From: Sphingobium psychrophilum
GTDB taxonomy: Bacteria > Pseudomonadota > Alphaproteobacteria > Sphingomonadales > Sphingomonadaceae
Direction of reading: 5' to 3'
Assembly: GCF_012927105.1 (NCBI RefSeq)
Contig: NZ_JABBFV010000021.1
Coordinates: 1 to 64,000 of the forward strand
Length of the DNA stretch: 64,000 bases
Position numbers and translations under genes: made by a program. The notes under the pieces were generated by a model. That model saw only the letters and a program-made list of their open reading frames with translations, was not told the DNA's origin and ran no database searches. This document shows, in pieces, positions 34,413 to 42,578 of this stretch. Position 1 is the first letter of the stretch. Every line of letters starts with the position of its first letter.

Positions 34413-34849
34413 CACAGTATCACCCCGGACAGACGCATGATCGTGACCGTGACGACGCCGGTCGCCATGAACGTGACGGTCGCGGCGATGGACCGGGGCG
34501 ACAGGCGGGACAGGCCGCATACGCCGTGACCACTGGTGCACCCGGACCCAAGCCGCGTTCCGATACCGACGACTAGACCGGCGACGGCGATCAGCGAAAG
34601 CGATGCCGGAAAGCTGGCTTTCACGCCCAAACTGGCCGCAGCAATACCCGCGCCCAAGGGCAGACCCGCGGTAAAGAGCAGCGCGAGGGCCCATGGTGGG
34701 CCTCCAGCGGAAAGACCAAAAACCCTCGCGAACATGCCACTGACTCCGGCGATGCGGCCGTTGCCGAGCAGCATGATCGCCGCGGCGACACCGATCATCA
34801 GCCCGCCGATGAAGCCTTCGAGCGGCATGGCATGGGGAAAGCCTGGCAT
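34412..34849 (-). CDS. YeeE/YedE-family membrane protein, first half
   Basis: About 145 residues from ATG 34849 within the overlap with the dioxygenase stop (a GTG at 34852 is also possible). 'FIGGLMIGVAAAIMLLGNGRIAGVSGM' and 'GTRLGSGCTSGHGVCGLSRLSPRS' are the first-half YeeE/YedE motifs; the GSGCTSGHG cysteine lines the sulfur-transfer path. It works with the second half as an importer of reduced sulfur. Confidence 0.9.
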   Translation of the reverse strand: MPGFPHAMPLEGFIGGLMIGVAAAIMLLGNGRIAGVSGMFARVFGLSAGGPPWALALLFTAGLPLGAGIAAASLGVKASFPASLSLIAVAGLVVGIGTRLGSGCTSGHGVCGLSRLSPRSIAATVTFMATGVVTVTIMRLSGVIL

Positions 34850-35778
34850 CACAGCGCATCCAGCGGAATTTTGAGGTAGCGGGTGCCGTTGGCTTCCGGC
34901 TCCGGCAGATGACCACCGCGCATGTTCACCTGGATCGAGGGCAGGATGAGCTTCGGCATCGACAAGGTGGCGTCGCGACTGGTCCGCATCGCGACGAAGT
35001 CGTCTTCGCTGACCCCTTCGTGGACATGGACGTTGCCGACACGCTGCGCGCCTACAGTCGTTTCCCAGACATATTCGTCGCGGCCCACCGCCTTGTAGTC
35101 GTGGCAGAGGAACAGGCGCGTCTCGTCCGGCAGCTGCATGAGCCGGCGGATCGAGCGGAATAGCTGGCGTGCGTCGCCACCAGGGAAGTCTGCCCGCGCG
35201 GTGCCGTAATCGGGCATGAAGAGCGTATCGCCGGTGAAGACCGCGTCACCGATGGCATAGGCCATGTCCGCCGGCGTATGGCCGGGCACGTGCAGCGCAA
35301 TGGCGTCGATGTTGCCGATGGCAAAGCGGTCGCCGTCCTCAAACAGCCGGTCGAACTCCGAGCCATCGCGCTCGAAGTCGGTGCCAGCGTTGAAGATTTT
35401 GCCAAATACGTTCTGGACCCGGATGATCTCACGACCGATCGCGAGCTGCCCGCCAAGCGCCTGCTGAAGATAAGGTGCCGCAGACAGGTGATCGGCATGA
35501 GCATGGGTTTCCAGCAGCCAATCGACCGTCAGTCCCTGATCCCGCACGTAAGCGATCACTGCGTCCGCCGACGCGGTTTTGGTCCGGCCAGCCGCGGCGT
35601 CAAAATCGAGGACGCTGTCGACGATCGCAGCCTTTTTCGTCGCCACGTCCCAAACGACGTAGGTCGCTGTGTTGGTAGGCTCATCAAAGAAGGACTGAAC
35701 GACCGGCGCTCCGGCCGCTTTTGCGCGTCTGATCTGGGCATTGGCTTCGCTCAAAACCGGGTCCATGACCATCTCCAT
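34849..35778 (-). CDS. MBL-fold persulfide dioxygenase-like enzyme (proximal copy)
   Basis: 309 residues (ATG 35778; ATG 35766 is another choice). It has THAHADH, 'HVPGHTPADM', 'FTGDTLF' and 'CHDY', all expected of ETHE1/Blh persulfide dioxygenases with a single iron. It oxidises sulfane sulfur to sulfite. It is the first gene of the minus-strand operon, divergent from the peroxiredoxin operon, with a palindrome between them that is probably the operator. Confidence 0.9.
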   Translation of the reverse strand: MEMVMDPVLSEANAQIRRAKAAGAPVVQSFFDEPTNTATYVVWDVATKKAAIVDSVLDFDAAAGRTKTASADAVIAYVRDQGLTVDWLLETHAHADHLSAAPYLQQALGGQLAIGREIIRVQNVFGKIFNAGTDFERDGSEFDRLFEDGDRFAIGNIDAIALHVPGHTPADMAYAIGDAVFTGDTLFMPDYGTARADFPGGDARQLFRSIRRLMQLPDETRLFLCHDYKAVGRDEYVWETTVGAQRVGNVHVHEGVSEDDFVAMRTSRDATLSMPKLILPSIQVNMRGGHLPEPEANGTRYLKIPLDAL

Positions 35779-35793
35779 TTAGACAACCTCACG

Positions 35794-35813
35794 GTTTATG
35801 TAGTTGTGTAAAC
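35794..35813. promoter_or_regulatory. Candidate operator between the two divergent sulfur operons
   Basis: GTTTA and TAAAC form the ends of a 20-bp dyad (10-bp centre TGTAGTTGTG) 16 bp upstream of the dioxygenase start and 45 bp before the peroxiredoxin start. The spacing suits an ArsR-family dimer such as the one encoded at 36475. The intergenic region is AT-richer than its surroundings. Confidence 0.55.
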
Positions 35814-35857
35814 GTATTGCGTCAACGGGGTGTTCGTGCCATTTGGGAGGAATGGAA

Positions 35858-36475
35858 ATGATGGATGCGAACATGCCGCGCTCGCTGCGCATCGGGGATG
35901 CAGCCCCGAACTTCACCGCCCGCACCACTCAGGGCGAGATTGCGCTCGATCAGTATCGTGGGCGCTGGATTGTGTTTTTCTCGCACCCTGCCGACTTCAC
36001 GCCGGTTTGCACGAGCGAGTTTGTGGCCTTGGCTAAAGCGGCTCCTCAATTCGAGGAGCTGGATTGCGTATTGTTGGGGCTGTCGGTCGACAGCCTCTAC
36101 TCTCATGTCGCCTGGCTTCGCGCGATCCACGACGTTTTTGATGTCGAGGTGCCGTTTCCGGTGATCGAGGATCCGTCGATGGCGGTTGGGTATGCCTACG
36201 GCATGCTCGACGAGCAGGCTGGCGATGCCTCAACGGTACGTGCAACCTACTTCATTGATCCCGGAGGCATTATCCGCGCACTCAGCTGGTATCCGATGAA
36301 TGTCGGGCGCTCGGTCGACGAGATGCTTCGCACGGTCAGGGCGTTGCAGCGTTCGGCCGATGGCGAGGCCTATACGCCCGCTGACTGGCAGCCGGGCGAC
36401 GACGTGCTCCTGCCTCCCGCTTTGCCGGGGAACGCAGGCGCCGACTGGTTTCACCAGACGAAGGCTGACCGGTGA
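35858..36475 (+). CDS. Peroxiredoxin (AhpC/TSA, 1-Cys/Prx6-like)
   Basis: 205 residues from ATG 35858, at good distance from 'gggagg'. The peroxidatic site is 'ADFTPVCTSEF', followed by 'LGLSVDSLYSHVAWLRAI' and 'ATYFIDPGGIIRALSWYPMNVGRSVDEMLR', the Prx6-type pattern. It detoxifies peroxides, or persulfides. It leads the plus-strand cargo operon with arsR and the DsrE-like gene; its stop overlaps the arsR start. Confidence 0.9.
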   Translation: MMDANMPRSLRIGDAAPNFTARTTQGEIALDQYRGRWIVFFSHPADFTPVCTSEFVALAKAAPQFEELDCVLLGLSVDSLYSHVAWLRAIHDVFDVEVPFPVIEDPSMAVGYAYGMLDEQAGDASTVRATYFIDPGGIIRALSWYPMNVGRSVDEMLRTVRALQRSADGEAYTPADWQPGDDVLLPPALPGNAGADWFHQTKADR

Positions 36476-36882
36476 TGGCGATCTACCAGTCCCGCGCGCT
36501 TGCCGACGTTGCAGTCGAGAAGCTGCGCGTGTTCGCGCAGCCGCAGCGCCTTATGATCCTGTCCTATCTGCTGGGTGGCGAACGGCAGGTGGCGGACATC
36601 GAGGCGGCCACGGGCGTGACCCAACCAGCGCTCAGTCAGCAGCTTGCCGAGCTGCGGCGCGCCGATCTGGTGAAGACCAGGCGTGAGGCGAAGCAGGTTC
36701 ACTACCGTCTTGCCGACGATGCAGCCGCACTGTGTGTGCGAACCCTGGAGGCGATGTTCGGAGCCGACGATCTGTCGGCTCCCCAAACGGCCCCGGCCCC
36801 CCGCCCAGTGCGACCGCGCGAGACGCCGTCCGTGGTTCGACCGCAAAACATCGGTGCGGCCGTTTTTGCGAGAGTTGGCTGA
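36475..36882 (+). CDS. ArsR-family regulator of the sulfur cargo
   Basis: About 135 residues (ATG 36475 in a TGATG overlap; GTG 36472 possible). The winged helix (LRVFAQPQRLMILSYLLGG...TGVTQPALSQQLAELRRADLVKTRREAKQVHYRLAD) is close to BigR/SqrR sulfide-responsive repressors. Those use two cysteines for persulfide sensing; here only one cysteine is present (in AALCVRTLE), not at either expected position. A Pro-rich C-terminal tail is extra. It may sense persulfide differently or respond to another signal. Confidence 0.85.
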   Translation: MAIYQSRALADVAVEKLRVFAQPQRLMILSYLLGGERQVADIEAATGVTQPALSQQLAELRRADLVKTRREAKQVHYRLADDAAALCVRTLEAMFGADDLSAPQTAPAPRPVRPRETPSVVRPQNIGAAVFARVG

Positions 36883-36910
36883 TCATTTCGGCTGAAGAAG
36901 GAAAAAGCGG

Positions 36911-37456
36911 ATGCGTATGCCAATCATTGCTCTTGCAGGATGCTTGTCACTCATGAGCAGCGTCAGTGCTTCAGCCGGCGTGCCTAGGCAGGCGGTGATA
37001 CCGGGATATGGCGCGATCACACCCGTCGAAGGTGCTGCGGAACGGCCCGATCGCAAGTTGCGCTATCGCGTGCTGTTCAATGTGACCAAGGCCGCGGCAA
37101 CGCCGGATAAAATCAATCCATCGCTGGAGAAGGTCGCCCGCTTTTTGAACCTGCTGGGCAACGATGGCGTTCGTCCAGAACAAGGCGATGTCGTCGTGAT
37201 CGTCCACGGTCCGGCGACGCCCATCGTTACCGAAGATCGCGCCTATGCGACAAAGACGGGAGTAGCTGCGAACCCCAACCTTGCCTTAATTGAGGCGTTG
37301 AAAAAGGCGGGTGTATCCGTTCGGGTATGCAGCCAGGCTCTTATTGGAAACGGGATTGACCCCGCTACGGTAGGGAAAAGTGTCGAAACCGACGTGTCTG
37401 CGCTGACAACAATGGCGACGTTGCAGCTGCGTGGTTGGGTGCTGATCCCAGACTGA
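36911..37456 (+). CDS. Periplasmic DsrE-family protein
   Basis: 181 residues with a signal peptide (LAGCLSLMSSVSASAG). The core (RYRVLFNVTKAA...VVVIVHGPATPI...LIEALKKAGVSVRVCSQALIGNGI) is DsrE/F-like. It has the cysteine that carries sulfur in DsrE proteins (VCSQAL). It probably binds or relays sulfane sulfur in the periplasm. It is the last gene of the plus-strand cargo operon; the next 340 bp contain the res-like dyad and no gene. Confidence 0.82.
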   Translation: MRMPIIALAGCLSLMSSVSASAGVPRQAVIPGYGAITPVEGAAERPDRKLRYRVLFNVTKAAATPDKINPSLEKVARFLNLLGNDGVRPEQGDVVVIVHGPATPIVTEDRAYATKTGVAANPNLALIEALKKAGVSVRVCSQALIGNGIDPATVGKSVETDVSALTTMATLQLRGWVLIPD

Positions 37457-37497
37457 TCGCCGACACCTTTCCTGTTTCATCATTCCAGTCCGTAACG

Positions 37498-37535
37498 CTG
37501 CTGGTGTCATAACCGGTCGGTTGTGACACCAGCAG
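37498..37535. promoter_or_regulatory. Resolvase site (res)-like inverted repeat upstream of the resolvase
   Basis: CTGCTGGTGTCA (37498-37509) and TGACACCAGCAG (37524-37535) are perfect 12-bp inverted arms around a 14-bp centre (TAACCGGTCGGTTG) that is itself a dyad. The inner 24 bp recur at 28480-28503. Its position 260 bp before the serine resolvase fits a res crossover site; as a hairpin it could also end the upstream transcript. Confidence 0.65.
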
Positions 37536-37797
37536 ACTACCATAGCTTTCGGCAAGTTTACGGTGCCACAATCCCGCATCAGAAAGCGTCCGCTTCCAGA
37601 AGCTCTGAATGCATCGGCTAAGCCGATAGTTGGCGAATTCTGCCGACCGTGCCGACGTTGGCTCCGCAAGGAAAACGAGCGGTTTTCTCGCGGTCTGACA
37701 ATGCCGGTCCCGGCAATCCGAAAAGAGCAAGAAAACCCGTTGTGAAAACCAGCGCCATCTTGCACCATGCCGGTAGTCTTTTCTGGCGGGGTACGCA

Positions 37798-38442
37798 TTG
37801 CTCATTGGCTATATCCGAGTGTCCAAGTCGGACGGCACGCAAACGCTGGAGCCGCAGCGCGACGCGCTGTTCGCGGCCGGCATTGATCCGTCGCGCATCT
37901 ATGAGGATATGGCATCGGGTCGCCACGATGCGCGGCCTGGCCTGACCGCCTGCCTGAAGGCGCTTCAGCCGGGCAACACGCTCGTCATCTGGAAGCTGGA
38001 CCGCCTCGGCCGCGATCTGCGCCATCTGGTGACGACGGCGGAGGATCTCCGGTCGCGCGGGATCGGGTTGAAGGTGCTGGCAGGTGCCGGCGCGCAGATC
38101 GACACGACGTCTGCCAATGGCCGTCTCGCTTTCGGCATCTTCGCGGCGTTCGCCGAGTTCGAGCGCGAGTTGATCGCCGAGCGTACCCATGCCGGCCTTG
38201 CTGCGGCGCGCGCGCGCGGTCGCATGGGCGGTCGGCCGCGCAAGATGAACCGGGCGACGCTGACGATGGCGATGGCGGCGATGTCCGATCGAGGTGTCGT
38301 CGCGGCTGATGTCGCTAAGCGGCTCGGGATCACGACCACGACCCTGTATGTCTATGTCAACGGCGACGGCACCCCCAAGGCGCCGGGGCAGGCGTTGCTC
38401 GATGCGGGTCCCACTCGGCAACCGCAAAGCCAGGCTGCATAA
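37798..38442 (+). CDS. Serine resolvase of the transposon (TniR-like)
   Basis: 214 residues from a TTG at 37798 with 'ggcgggg' upstream. 'LIGYIRVSKSDGTQTLEPQRDAL' holds the nucleophile Ser9. 'VIWKLDRLGRDLRHL' and 'FAAFAEFERELIAERTHAGL' follow, then a C-terminal HTH (VVAADVAKRLGITTTTLYVYVNG). It resolves cointegrates at res. Its stop and the start of the transposase gene overlap. Confidence 0.92.
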   Translation: MLIGYIRVSKSDGTQTLEPQRDALFAAGIDPSRIYEDMASGRHDARPGLTACLKALQPGNTLVIWKLDRLGRDLRHLVTTAEDLRSRGIGLKVLAGAGAQIDTTSANGRLAFGIFAAFAEFERELIAERTHAGLAAARARGRMGGRPRKMNRATLTMAMAAMSDRGVVAADVAKRLGITTTTLYVYVNGDGTPKAPGQALLDAGPTRQPQSQAA

Positions 38443-40103
38443 TGAGCGCGGGCGTCACGGTCCCCATCGAGGCGATCGTGACGCTCCGACGTCGTTTGGC
38501 GGCATTGCCAGCAAGGCATCCCGAGCGGCAGCCGCTGATGACATCGACCGCCGAACTCTACGACATCAGCCGCGCTACGCTCTACCGGCTGTTGCGCGGC
38601 GAGCGAAGGCCGAAGGACGCACACCGTGCCGATCGTGGCCTGTCGCGCACCATGCCTGCCGGCGAGATCGAATGGTGGTGTGAGGTCGTTGCGGCGATGA
38701 AGAGCCGCACGACCAACCGTCAAGGCCGTCGTCTCTCGACGAAGCGTATCCTCGAAATCGTCACCGAACACGGTGTCGAGACCCCCGATCGCGGTCTGGT
38801 GAAGCTGCCGGCAGGTCGGTTGGCTGCCTCGACACTCAACCGGCACATGCGGCAACGGGGATACGACACCGAGCGGATGACGCGCGAGCCGGCTGCGGTG
38901 CGCTATCAGGCCGAACGCGCCAACATGCTCTGGCATTTCGACATGAGCCCGTCGGATCTCAAGCAGTTGAAGGCCCCGACCTGGATCGATCCCGATCGTA
39001 ATGGCGCGCCTACGTTGATGCTGTTCTCGGTGGTCGATGACCGGTCGGGCGTCGTCTACCAGGAATATGCGCTCGTCTATGGGGAGGATGCCGAGGCGGC
39101 GCTGCGCTTCCTGTTCCGTGCGATGGCACCAAAGGAGGACAATCCGTTTGGAGGTATTCCGGAGAACATCCAGCTCGATGGCGGCCCGGTCGGCAAATCG
39201 AGCGTGTTCAAGCGGGTCATGGAATGTCTCGGGATTACCGTCACTCCGCACATGCCAGCAGGGTCGGACGGACGCCGCACGACCGCGCGCGCCAAGGGGA
39301 AAGTCGAGCGCCCGTTCCGCACTGTCAAGGAAGCGCACGAGACGCTGTACCACTTTCACGAACCCGCCAGCGAGGAGGAGGCCAATCGCTGGCTGGCGCG
39401 CTACATCGCCACCTACAACAGCGGCGACCATCGTCGCGAGCCGCATTCTCGGATCGACGACTGGCTCGGCCACCTGCCCGATGGCGGCATTTGCGCCATG
39501 TGCAGTTGGGAGCGCTATTGCGCATTCGCGCGCGAGCCAGAGCGCCGCAAGGTCGGCCTCGACTGCCGGCTGACCGTCGCCGGCGTTACCTATGAGGTCA
39601 CGTCCGAAGTGGCCGGCGAAACGGTTGTCGTCTGGTGGGGGCTGTTCGACCAGGAGCTATGGGTCGAGCATGGCGATGACCGATACGGCCCGTTCGATCC
39701 GGTCGGAGGGCCGGTGCCGCTGCATCGCTATCGCAAGCACCGCAAGAGCCGGCGCGAGGTCCGCGCGGATCGCGTCGATGCGCTGGCGACGAAGATCGGA
39801 ATCCCTCGCTCGGTCTTGACGGGCGAGGACGACATCGTGGTGATCGGTCGCAAGCCCACCGATGGGATCGCACCTGTGCCGGCCCGGCCATTCGCCGATC
39901 CAGATCCGTTCGCCGAACTCACCTTCGCCACGCCGCTCAAGGCACGCTTCGCCATATCCGAGGAACTGCGCCTGCCGCTTGGCGGCCTTTGCGAAGAGGA
40001 CCGCGCCTTCATCGACGCGTTGCTCGCGCGCACGCTGTCCCGGCCCGAAGTGATGGATGAAATCCGCAGGCGATTCCCGCCCGGCCACAGACGGAGCGGC
40101 TGA
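38442..40103 (+). CDS. DDE transposase (TniA/Mu-integrase type)
   Basis: 553 residues. N-terminal HTH region (TAELYDISRATLYRLLRGERRPKD), then a retroviral-integrase-like core with Asp167 (LWHFDMSP), Asp246 (IQLDGGPVG) and Glu289 (KGKVERPFRTVKE). A C-terminal beta-rich domain follows. It catalyses DNA cutting and strand transfer at the 39-bp ends. Its gene is joined to the resolvase and the AAA ATPase by overlapping stop and start codons, the operon form of Tn402/Tn552-like elements. Confidence 0.92.
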   Translation: MSAGVTVPIEAIVTLRRRLAALPARHPERQPLMTSTAELYDISRATLYRLLRGERRPKDAHRADRGLSRTMPAGEIEWWCEVVAAMKSRTTNRQGRRLSTKRILEIVTEHGVETPDRGLVKLPAGRLAASTLNRHMRQRGYDTERMTREPAAVRYQAERANMLWHFDMSPSDLKQLKAPTWIDPDRNGAPTLMLFSVVDDRSGVVYQEYALVYGEDAEAALRFLFRAMAPKEDNPFGGIPENIQLDGGPVGKSSVFKRVMECLGITVTPHMPAGSDGRRTTARAKGKVERPFRTVKEAHETLYHFHEPASEEEANRWLARYIATYNSGDHRREPHSRIDDWLGHLPDGGICAMCSWERYCAFAREPERRKVGLDCRLTVAGVTYEVTSEVAGETVVVWWGLFDQELWVEHGDDRYGPFDPVGGPVPLHRYRKHRKSRREVRADRVDALATKIGIPRSVLTGEDDIVVIGRKPTDGIAPVPARPFADPDPFAELTFATPLKARFAISEELRLPLGGLCEEDRAFIDALLARTLSRPEVMDEIRRRFPPGHRRSG

Positions 40104-41074
40104 TGCAGACCGAGGTGATGCGCTATTACGGGCTGGCCCGGCCCCCGGTCGATCTCGGCTTCTTCGAGACCGAGCATCATGCCCAGCTTACCCATGATCT
40201 GAAGACCGCGATCACAGGTGGTCGCCTGATCGCGCTTACGGCCACCATCGGCTCGGGCAAGACCGTGCTGACGCGGCGACTGCGCGAAGAACTAGAGCGC
40301 GAGGGCCGTGTGATCGTCTCGCGCGCGCTCAGCCTGGAAAAGGCCAAGATATCGGTGCCGCTGCTGGTTGCAGCGCTGTTCTATGATCTTTCGTCTGAGA
40401 AGACCGTCTCGATCCCAAGCCAATCGGAACGGCGCGAACGCGATTTGCAGGAGCTGTTTCGCAAGGCCAAGCGACCGGTCGCGCTGTTCGTCGACGATGC
40501 CCACGACCTCCACCCAAAGACGCTGACCGCGCTCAAGCGCCTCGTTGAGCTTGTCACCGAGGGCGGCGGTCAACTGGCCGTGATCCTCGTCGGCCATCCG
40601 AAGCTGCGCAACGACCTGAAACGCCCGCTGATGGAGGAAATCGGCGACCGGACGACCGTGTTCGAGTTTGGCGGCCTGCGCGATCGGCAGCGCGACTATA
40701 TCGACTGGGCGCTGCGCACCGCACTGTCGCCGGGGATAGAACCCGATGCCGTGCTGACCGAAGACGCCGCGATCCTGCTCGCCGCCAAGCTTAAGACACC
40801 GCTCCAGATCGGCCGCCATCTCGTGCGCGCGTTCGAAGCCGGGTTCGAGGCCAGCGTGAAACCGATCGATGCCGCTACCGTAGAGGGTGTGCTGTCACGC
40901 CAGATTGACGACCTCGAACCCCAGCTTACCCGCCACGGCTACGATACGAAGAGCCTGGCGGACCAGTTCGACGCCAAGCCGGCGGAGATACGGCAACTGC
41001 TCCGGGGCGGGCTTGATCCGGCTCGTGCGCGCGAGCTGACCGACGATATGCGCGCGGCAGGATTACCGCTTTGA
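40103..41074 (+). CDS. AAA ATPase transposition helper (TniB/ExeA-like)
   Basis: 323 residues. 'MRYYGLARPPVDLGFFETEHHAQLTHDL' is the ExeA/TniB-like start. Walker A TIGSGKT (48-54), Walker B region 'VALFVDDAHDL', and 'GHPKLRNDL' sensor region follow. Such ATPases choose target DNA and activate the transposase. The gene ends 133 bp before the right terminal repeat; that gap contains the right-end GTGAGAC motifs. Confidence 0.9.
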   Translation: MQTEVMRYYGLARPPVDLGFFETEHHAQLTHDLKTAITGGRLIALTATIGSGKTVLTRRLREELEREGRVIVSRALSLEKAKISVPLLVAALFYDLSSEKTVSIPSQSERRERDLQELFRKAKRPVALFVDDAHDLHPKTLTALKRLVELVTEGGGQLAVILVGHPKLRNDLKRPLMEEIGDRTTVFEFGGLRDRQRDYIDWALRTALSPGIEPDAVLTEDAAILLAAKLKTPLQIGRHLVRAFEAGFEASVKPIDAATVEGVLSRQIDDLEPQLTRHGYDTKSLADQFDAKPAEIRQLLRGGLDPARARELTDDMRAAGLPL

Positions 41075-41206
41075 CCGCCGTGTCCGCGATCCCGCGCCGC
41101 TCGGTGAACATCTCGCGTCCGTCGCATCGAATGTGATTTGCGTCTCACCGAACGTGCGCCGGCTGATCGCCAGCGTCTCACATAATTCAAGCGCGAAAGC
41201 CCCCTC

Positions 41207-41245
41207 TATTGCAGTTCCGGGCGATCATCATTGCGAGCCGCTACA
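41207..41245 (-). repeat. Right terminal inverted repeat (39 bp)
   Basis: The exact reverse complement of 28251-28289. It is followed outside by GCTACT (41246-41251), the copy of the target duplication. The inner side holds GTGAGAC-type motifs near 41155 and 41181. Confidence 0.95.
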
Positions 41246-41835
41246 GCTACTGGCAAGCTCGCACCTATAAAGGTTCGGACCTGATCGATGCCCTTGTGCC
41301 GGTCCCATCGGGTTGTGTTCAAACCAACGAACGTTTCGTTCCACACGACTACACGTAAGGGCCCCCGCGGTAACGGCAACTGTGCCCGAAGCTGTTGACG
41401 AAGGCGCCAACCAACTCCCTCCGAATCCGACCGAAAACGCTGTTCGACCCGCGTACGGCCGCTGATCGACAACCCAGTCGCCCTGTCTTGTTTGAAGATG
41501 TAGGCGACCTGCTCCCATGCCCGATGCTCCTCATTGGCGACGGTGCGAGCGAACCGGGTGTGGACGTAAACATAGCCCGCCGTCGCGGACCACCCGCGCG
41601 GCAGCCTTAAGGTCAGGCTCGGTCGGATCAGTACCTGGCCTAGTCTAGATACTTCGTCCGTATAGCGACCGTGGAGTTCGAGCGTTGCATCCACGTTGTC
41701 GAACAGGGTGGTCGTTCCAGTCATCGAAGTCCAGATTTGCTCGTCATGTTCGGATGCGTGGGCAGGAATCGTGCCCACGACAATGGCGAGCGGTGCGGCG
41801 ATGTATCGGAAAAGGGGCATGGGGTGCGTGCTCAT
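41246..41835 (-). pseudogene. 5' part of a DUF2490 outer-membrane gene, interrupted by the transposon
   Basis: It starts at ATG 41835, overlapping the carbonic anhydrase stop. A signal peptide (LAIVVGTIPAHA) is followed by the DUF2490 beta-barrel pattern (EQIWTSMTGTTTLFDNVDATLELHGRYTDE..., VEQRFRSDSEGVGWRLRQQLRAQLPL). Native coding ends at the transposon edge after '...IGASLPVA'; the frame then runs 13 codons into the terminal repeat to a stop at 41206. The truncated product lacks its last beta-strands and is probably non-functional. The missing end is at 28139-28250. Confidence 0.9.
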
Positions 41836-42578
41836 GAGCGATCGAAGAAATCAACGCGGCCAGTGCCGAGCTCGTAGTAAGCCCCGACAATCATGAGCTT
41901 GCCCTCTACAAGTGGCTTCATCAATAGTGGATCGCTAGCTTCGCGCAGGTTACGCACCGTGCGTCGGACGTTCTGGCGTATCGCGGCCTCGGTGGCGTCG
42001 CCAGCAATGCCCCGCGCTTCAAGCACGGCGGGGATTATCGGCTCGACCATGGTGCCGATCGCACCAGGGAAACGCGCGTTCTTACTGACCACGTCCATCG
42101 CGGCCTTGACCGCACCACACGCTTCGTGCCCCATGACCACGATCAAGGGCACACCTAGAACTGCTACCGCGAACTCAATCGAACCCTTGGCGACTGTGTC
42201 GACGGTATTGCCAGCGTTGCGGACGATGAACAGTTCGCCCAAGCCGCGTCCAAACAACAACTCCGGCGGCACTCGGCTGTCCGAGCAGGAAACATAGGCA
42301 ACGAACGGCGCCTGATAACGAGCGAGTTCCAGGCGGCGCTGCGGCGAGATGTCGGGATTGAGGATTTCACTGCGCAGAAACGCGGCGTTGCCGTCCTCGA
42401 GGAGCCGCAGCGCCCCATCAGGGTCGAGTGTTGTCTTGCCGTCCTTGGTCGGTGCGGGTGGGACAACGCGCGACTGGTGTCTCGATGCGACTTGCGCGCT
42501 CGCAGGTGCGACGGCGATCGTCGCTGTGGTCATCGCGCCGGTCACAAGAGTGCGGCGCGACAAATTAATGTCGAACAT
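41832..42578 (-). CDS. Tat-exported beta-carbonic anhydrase
   Basis: 248 residues. The N-terminus has a twin-arginine signal (LSRRTLVTGAMTTATIAVAPASA), so the enzyme is exported folded. Zinc ligands and the Asp-Arg pair are Cys98, Asp100, Arg102 (CSDSR), His151 and Cys154 (HEACG). It interconverts CO2 and bicarbonate in the periplasm. It forms an operon with the DUF2490 gene (ATGA overlap). Before the transposon arrived it lay about 8 kb from the dab operon, so it may be part of the same carbon-handling region. Confidence 0.92.
   Translation of the reverse strand: MFDINLSRRTLVTGAMTTATIAVAPASAQVASRHQSRVVPPAPTKDGKTTLDPDGALRLLEDGNAAFLRSEILNPDISPQRRLELARYQAPFVAYVSCSDSRVPPELLFGRGLGELFIVRNAGNTVDTVAKGSIEFAVAVLGVPLIVVMGHEACGAVKAAMDVVSKNARFPGAIGTMVEPIIPAVLEARGIAGDATEAAIRQNVRRTVRNLREASDPLLMKPLVEGKLMIVGAYYELGTGRVDFFDRS

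Larger units (their letters stand above)
28251..41245. mobile_element. Complete 12,995-bp Tn402/Tn552-like transposon with sulfur-oxidation cargo
   Basis: Both ends carry the same 39-bp sequence in inverted orientation with no mismatch, starting TGTAGCGGCT. The 6-bp target site GCTACT is duplicated at 28245-28250 and 41246-41251. Removing the element and one duplicate restores the DUF2490 frame exactly. Inside the repeats both ends continue with related sequence containing spaced GTGAGAC motifs (likely transposase-binding sites). Transposition genes (serine resolvase, DDE transposase, AAA ATPase) occupy the right third. A 10-gene minus-strand operon and a 3-gene plus-strand operon for reduced-sulfur handling form the cargo. 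Confidence 0.92.

Noticed and set aside
33987..34916. 309-codon minus-strand frame covering both YeeE genes
   Set aside because: Only the last 141 codons are YeeE-like; the first part is an out-of-frame reading of the first YeeE gene, whose own frame is clear.
38352..39473. 373-codon frame on the minus strand over the transposase
   Set aside because: It is a shadow of the DDE transposase; the plus frame has the full catalytic triad.
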